From assembly GCA_946811185.2 (NCBI GenBank), contig OX328113.1, positions 6,972,401 to 7,036,400 of the forward strand: a DNA stretch of 64,000 nt. Reading direction: 5' to 3'. The stretch's first letter is position 1. Every line of letters begins with the position of its first letter. Shown in pieces: positions 1 to 10,446 of this stretch. The notes under the pieces were generated by a model. It made no database searches. It was not told the DNA's origin and was given only the letters and a program-made list of their open reading frames with translations. The DNA comes from Hippopus hippopus (lineage: Eukaryota > Mollusca > Bivalvia > Cardiida > Cardiidae). The position numbers and the translations under genes are program-made.

Positions 1-310
1 TCTTTTATTGTCCTATAAGAACTATTTTTTATATCCATTTTAAAAGGTTATTCTGATGTGTGTGTAAGAGAGTTTTGTTCCCTTGTAAATATCACAAAAG
101 AGGAGGAATTCGTTGCAACCTTTGTACTGAAAATAGAAAGATTATGTAATTAATACGATGATTTAAGGAAAGACTAAATTAAAAAAAAGGCGTGCCTCGA
201 TTATATATTTGTAATTACTGCAAATGCTTTTATAACTAATTCTGTTTTTTTTTTAATATCAACTTTAGGATGACGTCATCATAACTAAATTAGTTGTTCC
301 CCATTACACA

Positions 311-519
311 TGGGGTCGCTGATTCAAATCGCCAGCTCGCCGAATTTCTGTTCGAGGATTGATGATAGAAAGCAGCCGGTGGCTTGGAAAGAATATTGTG
401 CGGAGTACTGGTAAAAGAGATTCCAGGAAAGCATGGATAGGTGCACTGGCCGCCTCGATATAACTGAACAAATGTTGAAAACGGCGTTAAACACCAATCA
501 ATCAATCAATCAATCAATC
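311..519 (+). mobile_element. SINE-A, 5'-truncated
   Basis: Retains a degraded box B, the block GAGGATTGATGATAG, the AAGCAGCCGGTGGCTTGGAA segment and the 3' end GGCGTTAAACACC followed by an ATCA-type tail. SINE-A is a pol III retroposon family with a tRNA-like head; 13 copies occur in this window. Confidence 0.8.
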
Positions 520-603
520 CTTTGAAGGTCTTTCACTTTTATAGTTGCCTTTGCGGTCAGTGTAGATCAAGACCAGACAAGTAGAGTTTTTAGTTTCAGC
601 GCT

Positions 604-731
604 GTTTTTATACTAATACTACTATTACTACTAATGATAATAATATTGATAATAATGATGAAAATGATAATAATGAAAATGATAATAATCATAATAATAG
701 TAATTATGATAACAATAATAAAAAAAATCAG
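604..731. repeat. AT-rich low-complexity tract (TAA/ATA/ATG units)
   Basis: Imperfect trinucleotide-like tract of ATA, TAA and ATG units. No other signal seen. Confidence 0.7.
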
Positions 732-740
732 ATAGTTTGG

Positions 741-797
741 TTAAGATCAGACTGCACGTTCTGTGCAGCCATGTCTTGATTTACACTGTCCGCAAAA
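741..797 (+). mobile_element. M1 MITE fragment
   Basis: Partial palindrome with GATCAGACTGCACGTTCTGT, ending TACACTGTCCGC as in complete M1 copies. Confidence 0.6.
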
Positions 798-1134
798 AAA
801 ACCCAGCCAAGCTTGTTCTCTCCAGGTTAAAGGGCCATCAGACCATTACAGAAACTTACCATGCTAAATAGAGTCGTTATAACTAGGCAGCGAACGTATC
901 TCGTTATTGACTGAAAAAACAATTTTTTTTTCGGTAAGATTTCGCTGGCTAAGATTGGTTTTCACTTCTGTTCATGTCTGAGATTTAAAGGGAACTATTC
1001 AGGTTTTTTTTAATAACATACCAAACATACCAAAGGCAGTGTTTGGCAGAATTTTAAAAGGCAAAACTTTGCAAAACCATCAAAAAATGAAAAAGTATTT
1101 TTGAACGACAAATATTTTTAAAAAAGAGACTTTT

Positions 1135-1252
1135 GACAGCAAATAGGCAGGGGCCCTTAAAATAAACATGTCTAGATTTTTGACCAATCACAAGTTTCTA
1201 TTCATTCATTTGTTATCAATACCAAAAAGTAGGTCAAAAGATAGCACATTCA
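1135..1252 (+). repeat. R1 dispersed repeat, fragment
   Basis: Shares AATAAACATGTC, CCAATCACAA and AGTAGGTCAAAAG-like blocks, in the same order, with the longer copies near 18330, 31420 and 50212. Confidence 0.5.
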
Positions 1253-1321
1253 GCTACGCCGAAAAAAGTATATCATGACAGTTACACTACCCTCTTACGA
1301 TATGTATAGATTTCGCGTCAG

Positions 1322-1395
1322 AATTTGACACAGCCACTCATGAAAATATTACCGATGATGTTCACTCGATGAAATTAATTTCTATCTTTTACCTA
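1322..1395 (+). mobile_element. M5 fragment
   Basis: Matches one arm of the M5 terminal palindrome: GAAAATATTACCGATGATGT followed by TCACTCGATGAAAT. Confidence 0.6.
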
Positions 1396-1519
1396 AAAAA
1401 AGCAATACTTCTAACCCCTTTTTCGATGAAACTTTTATCAAAATCCAGGATAATGGTTAAGAAATGAAAGCATTTATTGCACAATGTCGTACATGCAGAG
1501 GCAACAATGAGATCGAAAG

Positions 1520-1859
1520 TTTAAGGTCTACGTCCCTAACTCTCATATTAAAAGACGGAAGCTGCCGAGATTTGCCGAATAGTCTTTACGAAAACGTCGA
1601 TGTCACACGATATTTATCGATGAGTTAATGAGTCAACTGCCCTTAACTCCCATATTAAAAGACGGAAGCTGCCGATATTGGCCGAATAGTCTTTACGAAA
1701 ACGTCGATGTTACACGAGATTTACTGATGAGTCAGTGAGTCTACAGCCTCAAACTCTCATATTAAAAGACGGAAGCTGCCGATATTGGCCGAATAGCCTT
1801 TACGAAAACGTCGAGGTTTACATGATATTTACCGATGAGTTAGGGGTCGTAATCCTTAA
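1520..1859 (+). repeat. 107-bp tandem array (3 units) between MITE ends
   Basis: The block CATATTAAAAGACGGAAGCT starts at 1544, 1651 and 1758, a strict 107-base period. The outer ends (TTTAAGGTCTACG... and ...CGTAATCCTTAA) are inverted relatives. They match the ends of the single-unit element at 11441-11568, so this looks like one MITE whose body has been tandemly multiplied. Confidence 0.85.
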
Positions 1860-2289
1860 GCACAAATTTGGTTGGGCATGAACTTATGTTTTATAAGCTA
1901 GGGCCATTGCCGTGTTTAAAATTTTGTCGTCTGGTAAAGATTTCAAGATACAGAAAGCTATTCTGCCCACATAATTATCGTCGCAGCGCAACATTTCTCT
2001 GGGCGACAATTCTGTAACTTAACTGTCATCATTATTTTCAATATAGGTACGTTTTCCCGCTGTAGGTGTCGCGTGTTTGAACCCGGGGGTAAATATCTAA
2101 CATAATAATCCATCGTTGAAGATTCTTTATGACAAAATTCTCTATCCGCGGAGGAATATCAACTGTCGAGACTGATTCTTTTGTCGGATTACGTAAGATA
2201 TTCCCTGAATTATAACATCTTATTTTCTTGGGGCACAGGGACTATTTTTTCCCAATTTTGGAATATTATATGGGAGTGGATAAACATTA

Positions 2290-2865
2290 TTATTTCATGC
2301 TTCTAGGTAGTTTATCGAGAAATAACGGTGGGATATTGTTCGATATTTCATGGTTACGACCAGTGAAAAAATACCGATTATATTTTCCAACTCTTCAATT
2401 GAAGGCGGAAATAGTAGTTCCCGCACACTAGTTACCTAGGTAAACAGCGGATGCCATTCAACCAGGTGGAAATATGACGTAATTTACCCTACATTTCTTG
2501 CACTTTACGTAATATTGTAATGCGTCGTTACGCAGGGGTACACCACGAGGAATTACCGAAAATAACTGTACTGTATTTTGATGTAAGTACCCCCCCCCCC
2601 ACCGCCAAAAACAAAAAAAGGTTAGAAGCATGAAATAGATGAAATATTTGTTTTTTTTCCTCGGTGAAAGATCGCAATTTATTTCATCTCGTGAACGTCA
2701 TCGGTAATATTTTCACGAGTGGCTGCGCCACTCTTGAAAATAATACCGATGATGTTCACGAGATGAAATAAATTGCGCCACTCGTGGAAATATTACTGAT
2801 GATGTTCACGAGATGAAATAAATTCCGATCTCTCACCGAAAAAAAAAATCTTCTATTTATTTCAT
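2290..2865 (+). mobile_element. M5 MITE, full-length with extra palindrome arm
   Basis: Runs from TATTTCATGCTT to CTTCTATTTATTTCAT, i.e. inverted ends. It ends in a large palindrome (2670-2825) in which the segment GATGATGTTCACGAGATGAA is present twice, a local duplication not seen in other M5 copies. A poly-C tract lies at 2590. No coding capacity. Confidence 0.75.
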
Positions 2866-2877
2866 TATCATAAGTAT

Positions 2878-3131
2878 AAACCACACTCTGACCAAAGGGG
2901 ATTCAGTGCATCTCCGTGATGCATTATACAAAAGAAAAAGTCATCACATGATTATGGATCCATCAATTCTATTTTTTCCAACAACCGGCTGTCAAATCCT
3001 GAGGTAGTTGGGTTCTTGGAAATGTAGAGTATTTACCAAAACTAAAAAGTCGCGACACGAGTCAGCCTGCGAATATACTTTTTTGCAGATCTATGCATTA
3101 AATCCCCTTTTCACAGAGTATGGCTCATTGG
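2878..3131 (+). mobile_element. M3 MITE, degenerate
   Basis: Has TGCATCTCCGTGATGCATTA, GGATCCAT and a terminal CCCCTTTTCACAGAGTATGG. Most of the GC-rich palindromic core is deleted. M3 copies are typically about 265 bp with ends ATGAGCC and GGCTCAT. Confidence 0.7.
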
Positions 3132-3379
3132 TATTGTAAAAGGGATTGATCGAATTTCTGCTATAGGCATTTTTTTTTCAAAAGACGGAGCTTTAAATAT
3201 AAGTACGTCCCTAGTAATAGGTTTCCTGCTTTGGAAGTAAGAGGAGATTTGGAAAGTAATTATTATAGTTGAAAAGAATACTCTTTGTACGAAAATTCCT
3301 CTACGGGGAAGAATGCCCGCTGCTGAGACGGATTTGTTGTTGGACTAATGAAGATACTTCCAAAAATCTTTTTTCTTAA

Positions 3380-3596
3380 CCCTTATGATGAAAAAAATCA
3401 TGCTAAATAAACTGAATAAAACGTTCAAGTCGACATGAAAATCCCGAATAATGTTATTGGAACTTATGTTTTTTTAGAAAAATTGTCTCCTTATTGGACA
3501 GTGTAGATCCAAGATCAGACTGCGCCTTCTGTGCAGTCTGGTCTTGATCTTTACTGTCCGCAAAAGGTCAGTGAGTCACGCTTTGCAGCTTTAGGG
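3380..3596 (-). mobile_element. M1 MITE, full length, TTAA-flanked
   Basis: 217 bp, flanked by TTAA at 3376-3379 and 3597-3600. Ends CCCTTATGATG and inverted CCCTAAAGCTGC. A palindrome with GATCAGACTGCGCCTTCTGT lies near one end. TTAA target sites are the hallmark of piggyBac-superfamily transposition (established), so M1 is inferred to be a piggyBac-mobilised MITE. Confidence 0.75.
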
Positions 3597-4751
3597 TTAA
3601 ATACTACAGGCATAGGCACTCTTTTCTGTAATGCTAAAAAAGTTACATGGAGGGAATATGATATCATTATTTCGCTGATATACATATGAATACCTATATA
3701 GTAACAGGGGGTTTTAGAGAATCGAATGTAGATATTTCATTGGCTTACACAGTTTGTAATACAAGTACCTTTCTGGTCATAGGTATCTTGTTTTTGAACC
3801 CTGAGTTTCATTGTAATTATTTTGGCTGACGAGAATACTTTTTACGAAATTCAAATTCTTGGAGGAGGAATATCAGCCACCACAACTGATTGGTTGTCCG
3901 CACCTGTAATATTAAATACCTAGAACTGGAACTACTTTTTTTATTTTGAAAGATTTTATGACTGGGGTGATTTCATTGTTTTTGCAAATCCACCTTATTG
4001 CGACCTTTTTGACCGTATAAGTACGTTTTCAAAATGGCCGTTTGGTCCCAAGTTTTTTATGTTTGTATAACTCAAGGGTGTTTAATCAGATGACTATCCA
4101 TAGCTGAAGAAAGTTGTTTACCAATTTCCTATCCGCGAAAGACTACAAACTGTCGACATTGACTTTCTGTCTCTTTGAGGAAGATGTCTTTTAATCTTAA
4201 TCATTGAACGACTGTTAGTTCTGGAACTATTATCTGACTCGAAAAGAAACTATAATGAGGAGTATTAAATAAGATTTTCTTGCCTTCGGAGGAATATCTG
4301 TACGGACGAATTTGTTGCCGAGTCCATATTGTTAAAACTTTTCGTGCTCTAATTGCACTAGAATTATTTTCTGCTCATTTTGTAAGCTTGTGTGTGACTT
4401 ATTTCTTGTCGGGTTTATTATGTCACCACTGCGACCACTTATCACACTAGAACAACTTTTATTTTTGCAATGAAACGTTATATGTAATGAGCATTTGTTA
4501 CTATTCTTGTTTAACTTACGGTATCAACTGTTTTGTGACTTTTAGGATGGTGTAAGCATTGCTTGAATTCAAGTCCTTTGATTAGCTGACTCAATAAAAG
4601 TACTTCTCAAGCTCATTTTTTTAGTACTCGGAATGATTCACGGTCAAGTGATAGAGAACTGTGGTTTTCTCAAACTTGGGTTTATTTGTTATAGAGTTAG
4701 ATAAAAAAAATCATCTTACTTATTTATATAATTAAATCTTTTAGTACCAAC

Positions 4752-5018
4752 CATATGAACCATGCTATGTGAAAAGGTGGTTTAATGCATCTCCGTCAGG
4801 CATTATACCAAGCAAGTCCGATCACATAATTGTGGATCCATAAAATCCATTCAGTCTGACAATCGGCTGAATCATAAGGTAGAATAATCTTTGGACAGAA
4901 AATAATAAATAGCATAAAGTGTCTACCCATGTCAGCCTGTGCAGACTATGCAGGCTGAAATTGGTCGATACATTTTTGCAGATGTATGAAAACCTTTTTA
5001 CAAAACATGGCCCATATG
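4752..5018 (+). mobile_element. M3 MITE, diverged
   Basis: Has TGAACCATGCTATGTGAAAA, TTAATGCATCTCCGTCAGGC, GGATCCATAAAATCCATT and the core CAGCCTGTGCAGACTATGCA, ending ACATGGCCCATATG. Confidence 0.75.
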
Positions 5019-5079
5019 AATTTGTACTTCCCTATACGGCTGAAAATAAAACCCAATTAAAGTCAGACATTTTTTTTAA

Positions 5080-5180
5080 CCTAAAGGCTTGACTAAGCAA
5101 CGGGACGGTATAAATCCAAGATCAGACACGTTCTGTGCAGTCTGATCTTGATCTATACCGTCCCCAAAAAAACCCGGTTT
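5080..5180 (+). mobile_element. M1-like palindrome variant
   Basis: GACGGTATAAATCCAAGATC...GATCTTGATCTATACCGTCC palindrome, preceded by AAGGCTTGACTAAGCAA. This subfamily lacks the standard M1 flanks and is shared with 12660-12786, 24671-24755 and 38029-38150. Confidence 0.65.
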
Positions 5181-5943
5181 TTGCCTTTGAAAATGATAAA
5201 CTTTAAAAGATACATCCTTAGAGCTAGTGAAAAAAAAAATGCTGATAAAACTTGAAAGTCAACGGAGCCTACTCTTCAAATTAGATTTTCACCAGGCCAT
5301 AATCACAGGTTGAAAGTGTGTGGAATGACTTAGCTGTGTAAACAGAGATAAATTACATATACATGTAGATACGATGTAAGGGATGAAAAAACACAAAGGA
5401 TTTATCCTTATTTTAAACCGGAAATGACAACTTTGATTGCCTTGAATGCCTCCACAGCATTAAACGCATTTTCTATCCGTGGTAATCTGTGCAGTCTTGA
5501 AGCTATCAGGTGCAACATTTGGCATGAAGATACAAGAATGATTATAGTTTCATAAATTAGGGATGAAATGGGTTAAAAACTGGCAAAAAGCTACCTGAAA
5601 ACTAGTATAGATGTGTCTTTAAGGATAAAAGAACCATCCCTATCATTCCAATATTGTCTGTTGTGTATTTTTTGCCCCTCTCATGAAACCATAAAAATGT
5701 CAAAAAAATCTGTACCTCGCCGATTTATGTCTAAAAATGATCAGAATCAGGAAACAATTTAAGTTCCATCCAGAAATACATCTGTCATCAAAACCAGTTT
5801 ATGGCGAAGTAAAAATGTCATTTTGAAGAATTTTTGTTATAGTATCTGTCAAAATGGGCGATTTTTAACAGACAGTAAATTGTTCTTTAGATTTTTTTGC
5901 CAATTTTTTTTTTCTACGAGAAATATCGACCGCACATGTATAT

Positions 5944-6204
5944 GGCCTGCAACACGCGAAAAAGGGCATTTGGACATTTGCGTAAAGTGTCATCTCGGAT
6001 TAGCCTGCGCAGTCCGCGCAGGCTAATCCGAGACGACACTTTCCGTTCTTATGTAATTTTCTGTTTTGTGCGAGTCTCCTGTAGGACAAAATCAAATGTA
6101 GTCGTAAAGTGTCGTCTCGGATCAGTCTGCGCGGACTGCGCAGGCTGATCCGAGACGACAGTTTACGCAAACGTCCGAATGCCATTTTTCACGTGTTGCA
6201 GGCC
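5944..6204. mobile_element. M4 MITE
   Basis: Ends are inverted: GGCCTGCAACACGCGAAAAA at 5944 and its near complement ending GGCC at 6204. It carries two copies of a palindrome based on GCCTGCGCAGTCCGCGCAGG, flanked by AGTGTCGTCTCGGAT and its complement. The GC core is the same as in M3. Confidence 0.75.
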
Positions 6205-6208
6205 AATG

Positions 6209-6472
6209 ATATGAACTATGCCCTGTGAAAAGGGGGTGTAATGCATCTTGCAAAAAATATCGACCCATGTCAGCGCTGTTTGCTACTGTTTGAAACTGTG
6301 TGACATCAGTAAATTTTTTCTGTATGTGCAATGACCGTTCTACCCTCAGGTTCAGTCGGTTATTAGACAAAATGGATTTATGATCCATAATCATGTGATG
6401 ACTTGCTACGTATAGTGTATCACAGCGGCACATTAAACCCCATTTCTGCCAGAGCATGACTCACATACAACC
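6209..6472 (-). mobile_element. M3 MITE, reverse orientation
   Basis: Reverse of the M3 layout: CCCTGTGAAAAGGGGG at left, GATCCATAATCATGTGATGA and CCAGAGCATGACTCA at right. The palindromic core is decayed. Confidence 0.7.
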
Positions 6473-6659
6473 TCATGTTCTTATCAATAACCTCTGTTAC
6501 AAGGGTTTTCAACTTTAAGCCCTATACGGATAACGTGTGAGCTTCGTAAAATATGTATTTCGTCTTGAAAAGTAACATGACGAATGATCAGTGTAGTACA
6601 TAAAGCTGTGATTATGGACTGGTGAAAATCTAATTTAAAGAGCAGGCTCCGTTGAATGG

Positions 6660-8540
6660 ACGATTTTCAACAGACAGTAAATTCTTCTTCAGCCTCCTTT
6701 GTCTTTTTAACTCCCCAAAGAAATATCGACTGCACCTATCACTATAAACGCACTTACATTTTGTACTTATAAATGTAAGGCATGTGGAATACAAGTAGGG
6801 TAGTAATGAACTCAAAGCACTAAAAGTACTGAAATACTGGCGATTGTCGAATAAGCGGTCTTGGTAAGGACGAAACTCAATTGATCTGTACAAAATTGAA
6901 GACAAATAGTCCAATCTGGTTATGAAGTTCGATCCGGTCCAATCCAGTCACTAGTAATAAATCTGACCCAGTTCGGCCCCGTCTAATCTGGCTGTTAAGT
7001 TTGATCCGATTCGCTTGGAATTCGGCATACCTCGGGTGATCCCGTAATCAATTCCCTCGGCTGTATCACGTAGCTACACTGTACATTTCTTCGCAGGAAG
7101 TACACCGCTTAACCCTTCTTAAAATCGTAGAAAGCAAACACCAGTCACAATTTTCCGTGGAAAGCTTTCTAAATACATTTCCGATGAATAACATTTTGTA
7201 CACTTATTTTCTAACTCGGTCTATCAGTTAGGTTAGAATTTTTCAGCGATAGGCTGCTGATCGTGCCTGTTGTTGTCGTTGCTAATCGATTTCTGGGCAA
7301 CCGTTTTTTTTTTGAGTTTTTTTTTTAACTTATCTTTCAATCTTGTTCTTCGCTTTTTCTTTCTAAACGTCCTGTAAAGAGGGGTAATTTATTTCTTACC
7401 TTGTAATGAAAATAGAGTAATTATCTAATAACGATAATAATAATAATAATGAAATAATAATGATAAAGAAAGCCCAACTGAGAAATATAGCTCGATTAAA
7501 TTTATGCAGTTGTCCTTAACTTCAATAGTGTCAAAGAATCTTTTTTTAACAGACATAGTTTTTCCCCTTTGTCCTTGCCTAACCTTACACGGTGTAAACT
7601 TTGTTCCTTGTAATAAAAGCGTAGTAATTTGCACGCATGGGTGTATAAAGGTGCGGTCGATATTTGTTATAGACTCAAAAAACAAACACACACAAAAAAG
7701 GGCTAAAGACAAATTAAATGTCTGTAAAAATCACTTATTTTGACAGAAACTATAATCAAAAGTCTAAAGATGACTTTTACACCTCGTCATAAGGAATGAT
7801 TACCTCCCTTTTATTGATGCAAATAATATAGGCTTGATGACTATAACCACGTCGGTGATAGACTCATGAATTCATATCGAAAAAGACTAGTGTAAACTTG
7901 GAGCCAAAATATTCTCATATCGTTGAGGGATGACTTCTTAATTCAATGCTGAGAAATGAGAAAGTACTTTACGACAAAGCGTGGACTTCTTCAAAAAGGG
8001 AAAGTGATATATCTAGCATAATTACCTCCCCTCTAATTGATGCAAATGAGACAGGCCTATGCAAAGATGCTGACGTGTTTGTTCAGGTATTTCAGCTGAG
8101 GCAGAATCCTTTCAATAAAAACGTCTACTGGTACAGCTATTCGAGTTCACCGAATTTGCCCTGCTTGCCTGATATACATTTCGAGAAGATGAATTAAACA
8201 TGTTTTCTCATGTTCAGCGTTTAAGTTAAAAACATTGGTATTTGAAAAGATGGATTATTGATACGCAAGCAACAGGTATGTTGAAGTTTCAATTTTGTCG
8301 CCAATTTGTGAAGACATGAGAGTTTAAACGTGCGCACAAAATATGTGCGGGGATTTCAGCCATTCTTTTGCGATCGTCACTGTACCCGGATGCGACCCAT
8401 CAAAAATTAAAATCGCATTCGGGAACATTTATCTGTACTAAAAGGTACGAGTACCGAACATTTCTACTCTTTTAATTTATTTTCGAGTGTTAAGAACAAT
8501 TTATCGCAAATGGGGAAAAAAACTGGGACAAGTAGTGGAT
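6660..8540. other. Gene-free stretch with little structure
   Basis: No exon, tRNA or clear transposon seen. A diverged pair of about 30-base blocks at 6915 and 6980 (CAATCTGGTTATGAAGTTCG and its variant) and a repeated ATTACCTCCC...TTGATGCAAAT motif (7800 and 8021) are the only repeats noticed. An 83-codon frame at 7946-8197 resembles no family I know. Confidence 0.5.
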
Positions 8541-8549
8541 GGTGAAGAT

Positions 8550-8605
8550 ACGCAGTCTGATCGTGATCTGTACTGACTGCAATAGCAACTGAAATAGTTC
8601 TTGGC
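8550..8605 (+). repeat. Single unit related to the 51-bp minisatellite near SCP copy B
   Basis: Contains TGATCTGTACTGACTGCAAT followed by AGCAACTGAAATAGTTCTTG, matching the unit tandemly repeated at 17145-17500. It sits about 0.35 kb beyond the stop of SCP copy A, at a comparable place to the array beside copy B. Confidence 0.7.
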
Positions 8606-8708
8606 GTGATAAATGCTAACCTCTAACCAAACAACATTATTTTTTGTTCATCCTTACTTCAGACAAAGCATTAGATGGTGCTAAATAATTAAAAAAGATC
8701 GTCTTTTT

Positions 8709-8803
8709 TAAGGTTAAAAAACATAGTAGGAAGGGGAGAAAATGCTAGTAGACAGCATTTTCTTCTTTTCCAAAAATGATTTTAGAAGCCTTTTTCTTCT
8801 AAG
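8709..8803 (-). mobile_element. M2 MITE fragment
   Basis: GGAGAAAATGCTAGTAGACA with the imperfect complementary arm AGCATTTTCTTCTTTTCC, then AAGCCTTTTTC. Confidence 0.6.
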
Positions 8804-8816
8804 GTATGAACACCGG

Positions 8817-8822
8817 TTTATT
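8817..8822 (-). terminator. Candidate polyadenylation signal of SCP copy A
   Basis: AATAAA on the minus strand about 130 bases past the stop codon. The intervening sequence aligns with the 3' UTR of copy B, so the transcript probably extends at least this far. Confidence 0.35.
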
Positions 8823-8950
8823 CGGTTAAATGTTTAAAGGGAAAGGTAAAACCGGAAAAAAACATTTAAAGCCAATAAAATCACTTGTACAGGACGTGAT
8901 GCGAGTCAATCAAATCATCTGTAAAGTGCATTTCACGCAGGAACGTCCAA

Positions 8951-9392
8951 TCAAATTACTTGTAAAGCACGCACGATTGGGGTTTCCACGTCGACCTCGT
9001 CGCTATCGTCGTTAATAAAATAGCTCAGCCAGGTATCTCTATACAGACCCTTATCGATGTAGCCAGGTTTGAACTGCGCAAAATCTCCCATAAAATCGGC
9101 GTCGAATTCATCTATACCCCAGGATCTCAGGGCCACCAAGTACTCGTCCTTCGAGATTAGTCCATCATTATTAACATCAAACAGATCAACGCATTTGGTC
9201 AATATATCGTGTATTCTTTGCTCAAAGGCCTCCTTGTCATTTCCGTATCCCTGCGCCATCCTCTCTACGAACTCGTCTGGATCCATTTTATCTTGACCTT
9301 GTAAAAACATGGCATCCCAGATTGACCGGAAGTCCTCTTTGAATTGTGCAGCTCTTTCTTCTGGCATATCGTGGCTCAAACTAAACCGTTCC
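8951..9392 (-). CDS. Sarcoplasmic calcium-binding protein copy A, coding exon 2 (gene CDS spans 8951-11719)
   Basis: This is the last coding exon of an EF-hand protein of the invertebrate sarcoplasmic calcium-binding protein (SCP) type, a soluble cytosolic Ca2+ buffer typical of muscle. Joined to 11619-11719 it gives 180 residues, normal for SCPs (about 170-195). The acceptor reads TTTAATAG|GGAACGG; the exon supplies the third base of an Ala codon split by a phase-2 intron, and 101 + 442 bases divides exactly by three. The second EF-hand region (WDAMFLQGQDKMDPDEF) has a degenerate loop. The third has a canonical loop, DVNNDGLISKDE, with D1, N3, D5, G6, I8 and E12. The fourth (FAQFKPGYIDKGLYRD) lacks the acidic ligands, so Ca2+ binding is expected at sites I and III. 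An ATG at 9419 gives an open frame that reads on upstream, but that extension is intronic. Family assignment is from recognition of the fold, not a search. Confidence 0.87.
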
Positions 9393-9424
9393 CTATTAAA
9401 TTTGGAAAAAAATTTATACATGTA

Positions 9425-10350
9425 CAGTGTGTCCCAAAAATATGTCCCAGTTTCAAAGTTGGCTACTAAATATTCAACATAACTAAATGGCTCTTTATGA
9501 TATTACTATACTTATCCGAACTTTTGTATAAACAGTTATTTTAAGGACTAGCTTACCTTCATTCCATCATAAGACATACTCTGCATGTCCAACCATTTTC
9601 TACCATATTAGCCGGAAATGACGTCAAAAATTGTTAACGGCCTTTTGGCGGGTGCTCTCCGTAATCTTCCGTTTTTCCCTACGAATAGCTGTTCTGAGTT
9701 CAGTGAAACAAGCTGGTTTATAATATTACACCATGTCACTCACGTCTGAATGGCAAAAAAAGTCACAGTTTGGGTTGCTTTAAGCAATAAATCGTCCTAG
9801 GGCCTTATGTCCTCCAGGAAAACTGAGATACTGTCACTCACCTCTGATCTATACATTGATATTTTGAAAAATAAGTTTGTGCCAGAACTTTCAAAAAGAT
9901 TTTTCTCTTTTACTGATTGTTGTTTTCAAACAGATGAAACAGCACCTCATACATGTAGAGCTGCTATTAACTTTCTGATCGATACTTTTTGAAGCCAATT
10001 GATTACATTGAAGACGACAGTAGAATAGCCAGTTCACCGCCCCCCGACCCCCCCACCCCCTCCCCACCCCCCGATTTAAACCTGTTAAGATTTTTTTCAA
10101 CGAGGACTCATCAAAGACGAGGCGTATGGTTATAAACAGCATGTTGAACTAAACTCAGAACTGTTATTAGTAGGGAAATACGGAAGATTACAAAGGGCAC
10201 TTGCCAAAACGTCTTAACAATTATGACGTCATGTCCTTAAAAACACTGTTTATACAAAATTTCAGATGTTTTGAATATTATGAAGAACCATCTAGTTAAG
10301 TTCAATATTTAGATGAAAAACTGAACTTTGAAACTGTGTCATATATAATT
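9425..10350 (+). mobile_element. Decayed mariner-like transposon with long terminal inverted repeats
   Basis: The left side (9441-9720) and right side (10120-10345) are inverted copies sharing CAGTTTCAAAGTT, TTTTGTATAAACAGT, GTAATCTTCCGT and CAGTTCTGAGTT. The left end starts TA|CAGTGTGTCCC. Between them 9807-9992 encodes QTDETAPHTCRAAINFL, which resembles the QxDxAPxHTA...FL block around the second catalytic Asp of Tc1/mariner (IS630-related) transposases; the rest of the enzyme is gone. It lies in the intron of SCP copy A. Confidence 0.65.
9807..9992 (+). pseudogene. Mariner-like transposase remnant
   Basis: A 61-codon open segment ending ...PHTCRAAINFLIDTF. The motif order fits the centre of a Tc1/mariner DDE/D domain: retained Asp, then AP-HT and FL. 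Beyond the stop, a proline-rich stretch in frame may be the remains of the usual WPPRSPDLTP block, here overrun by a poly-C tract at 10037-10075. Not functional. Confidence 0.55.
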
Positions 10351-10446
10351 TGGGTTTGATGCAGAATTGTATTAAACAAGTCTTGATGAATTTAATAAGC
10401 GGGCACGTGAACCCAAGAACATTTTTCTAGACGAGTTTAATGAATA

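Larger units (their letters stand above)
2045..4345 (+). repeat. Degenerate old repeat array interrupted by MITEs
   Basis: Units of about 170 bases beginning ATAAGTACGTTTTC or similar and containing CTATCCGCGGAGGAATATCA-like and CTGTCGAGACTGATT-like blocks occur near 2045, 3195, 3763 and 4016, with a remnant near 4265. M5 (2290-2865), M3 (2878-3131) and M1 (3380-3596) sit between units. Divergence is high, so unit limits are approximate. Confidence 0.5.
5262..6655. mobile_element. Element bounded by about 50-bp inverted repeats, with nested MITEs
   Basis: 5262-5312 (CAACGGAGCCTACTCTTCAA..., then CCATAATCACAG) is inverted at 6605-6655. M4 (5944-6204) and an M3 (6209-6472) lie inside. No transposase is visible in the remaining 0.8 kb or so. 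Stretches 5313-5820 and 6475-6600 show nothing else. Confidence 0.5.

Noticed and set aside
5897..6185. Arg/Ser-rich frames on both strands
   Set aside because: They read through the M4 palindrome, which is open in several frames because of its GC-rich core.
9419..9421. ATG at 9419 as the start of SCP copy A
   Set aside because: The sequence from it to 9393 has no counterpart in copy B and lies upstream of a conserved splice acceptor; the spliced start at 11719 gives a complete EF-hand I and the same structure in both paralogues.
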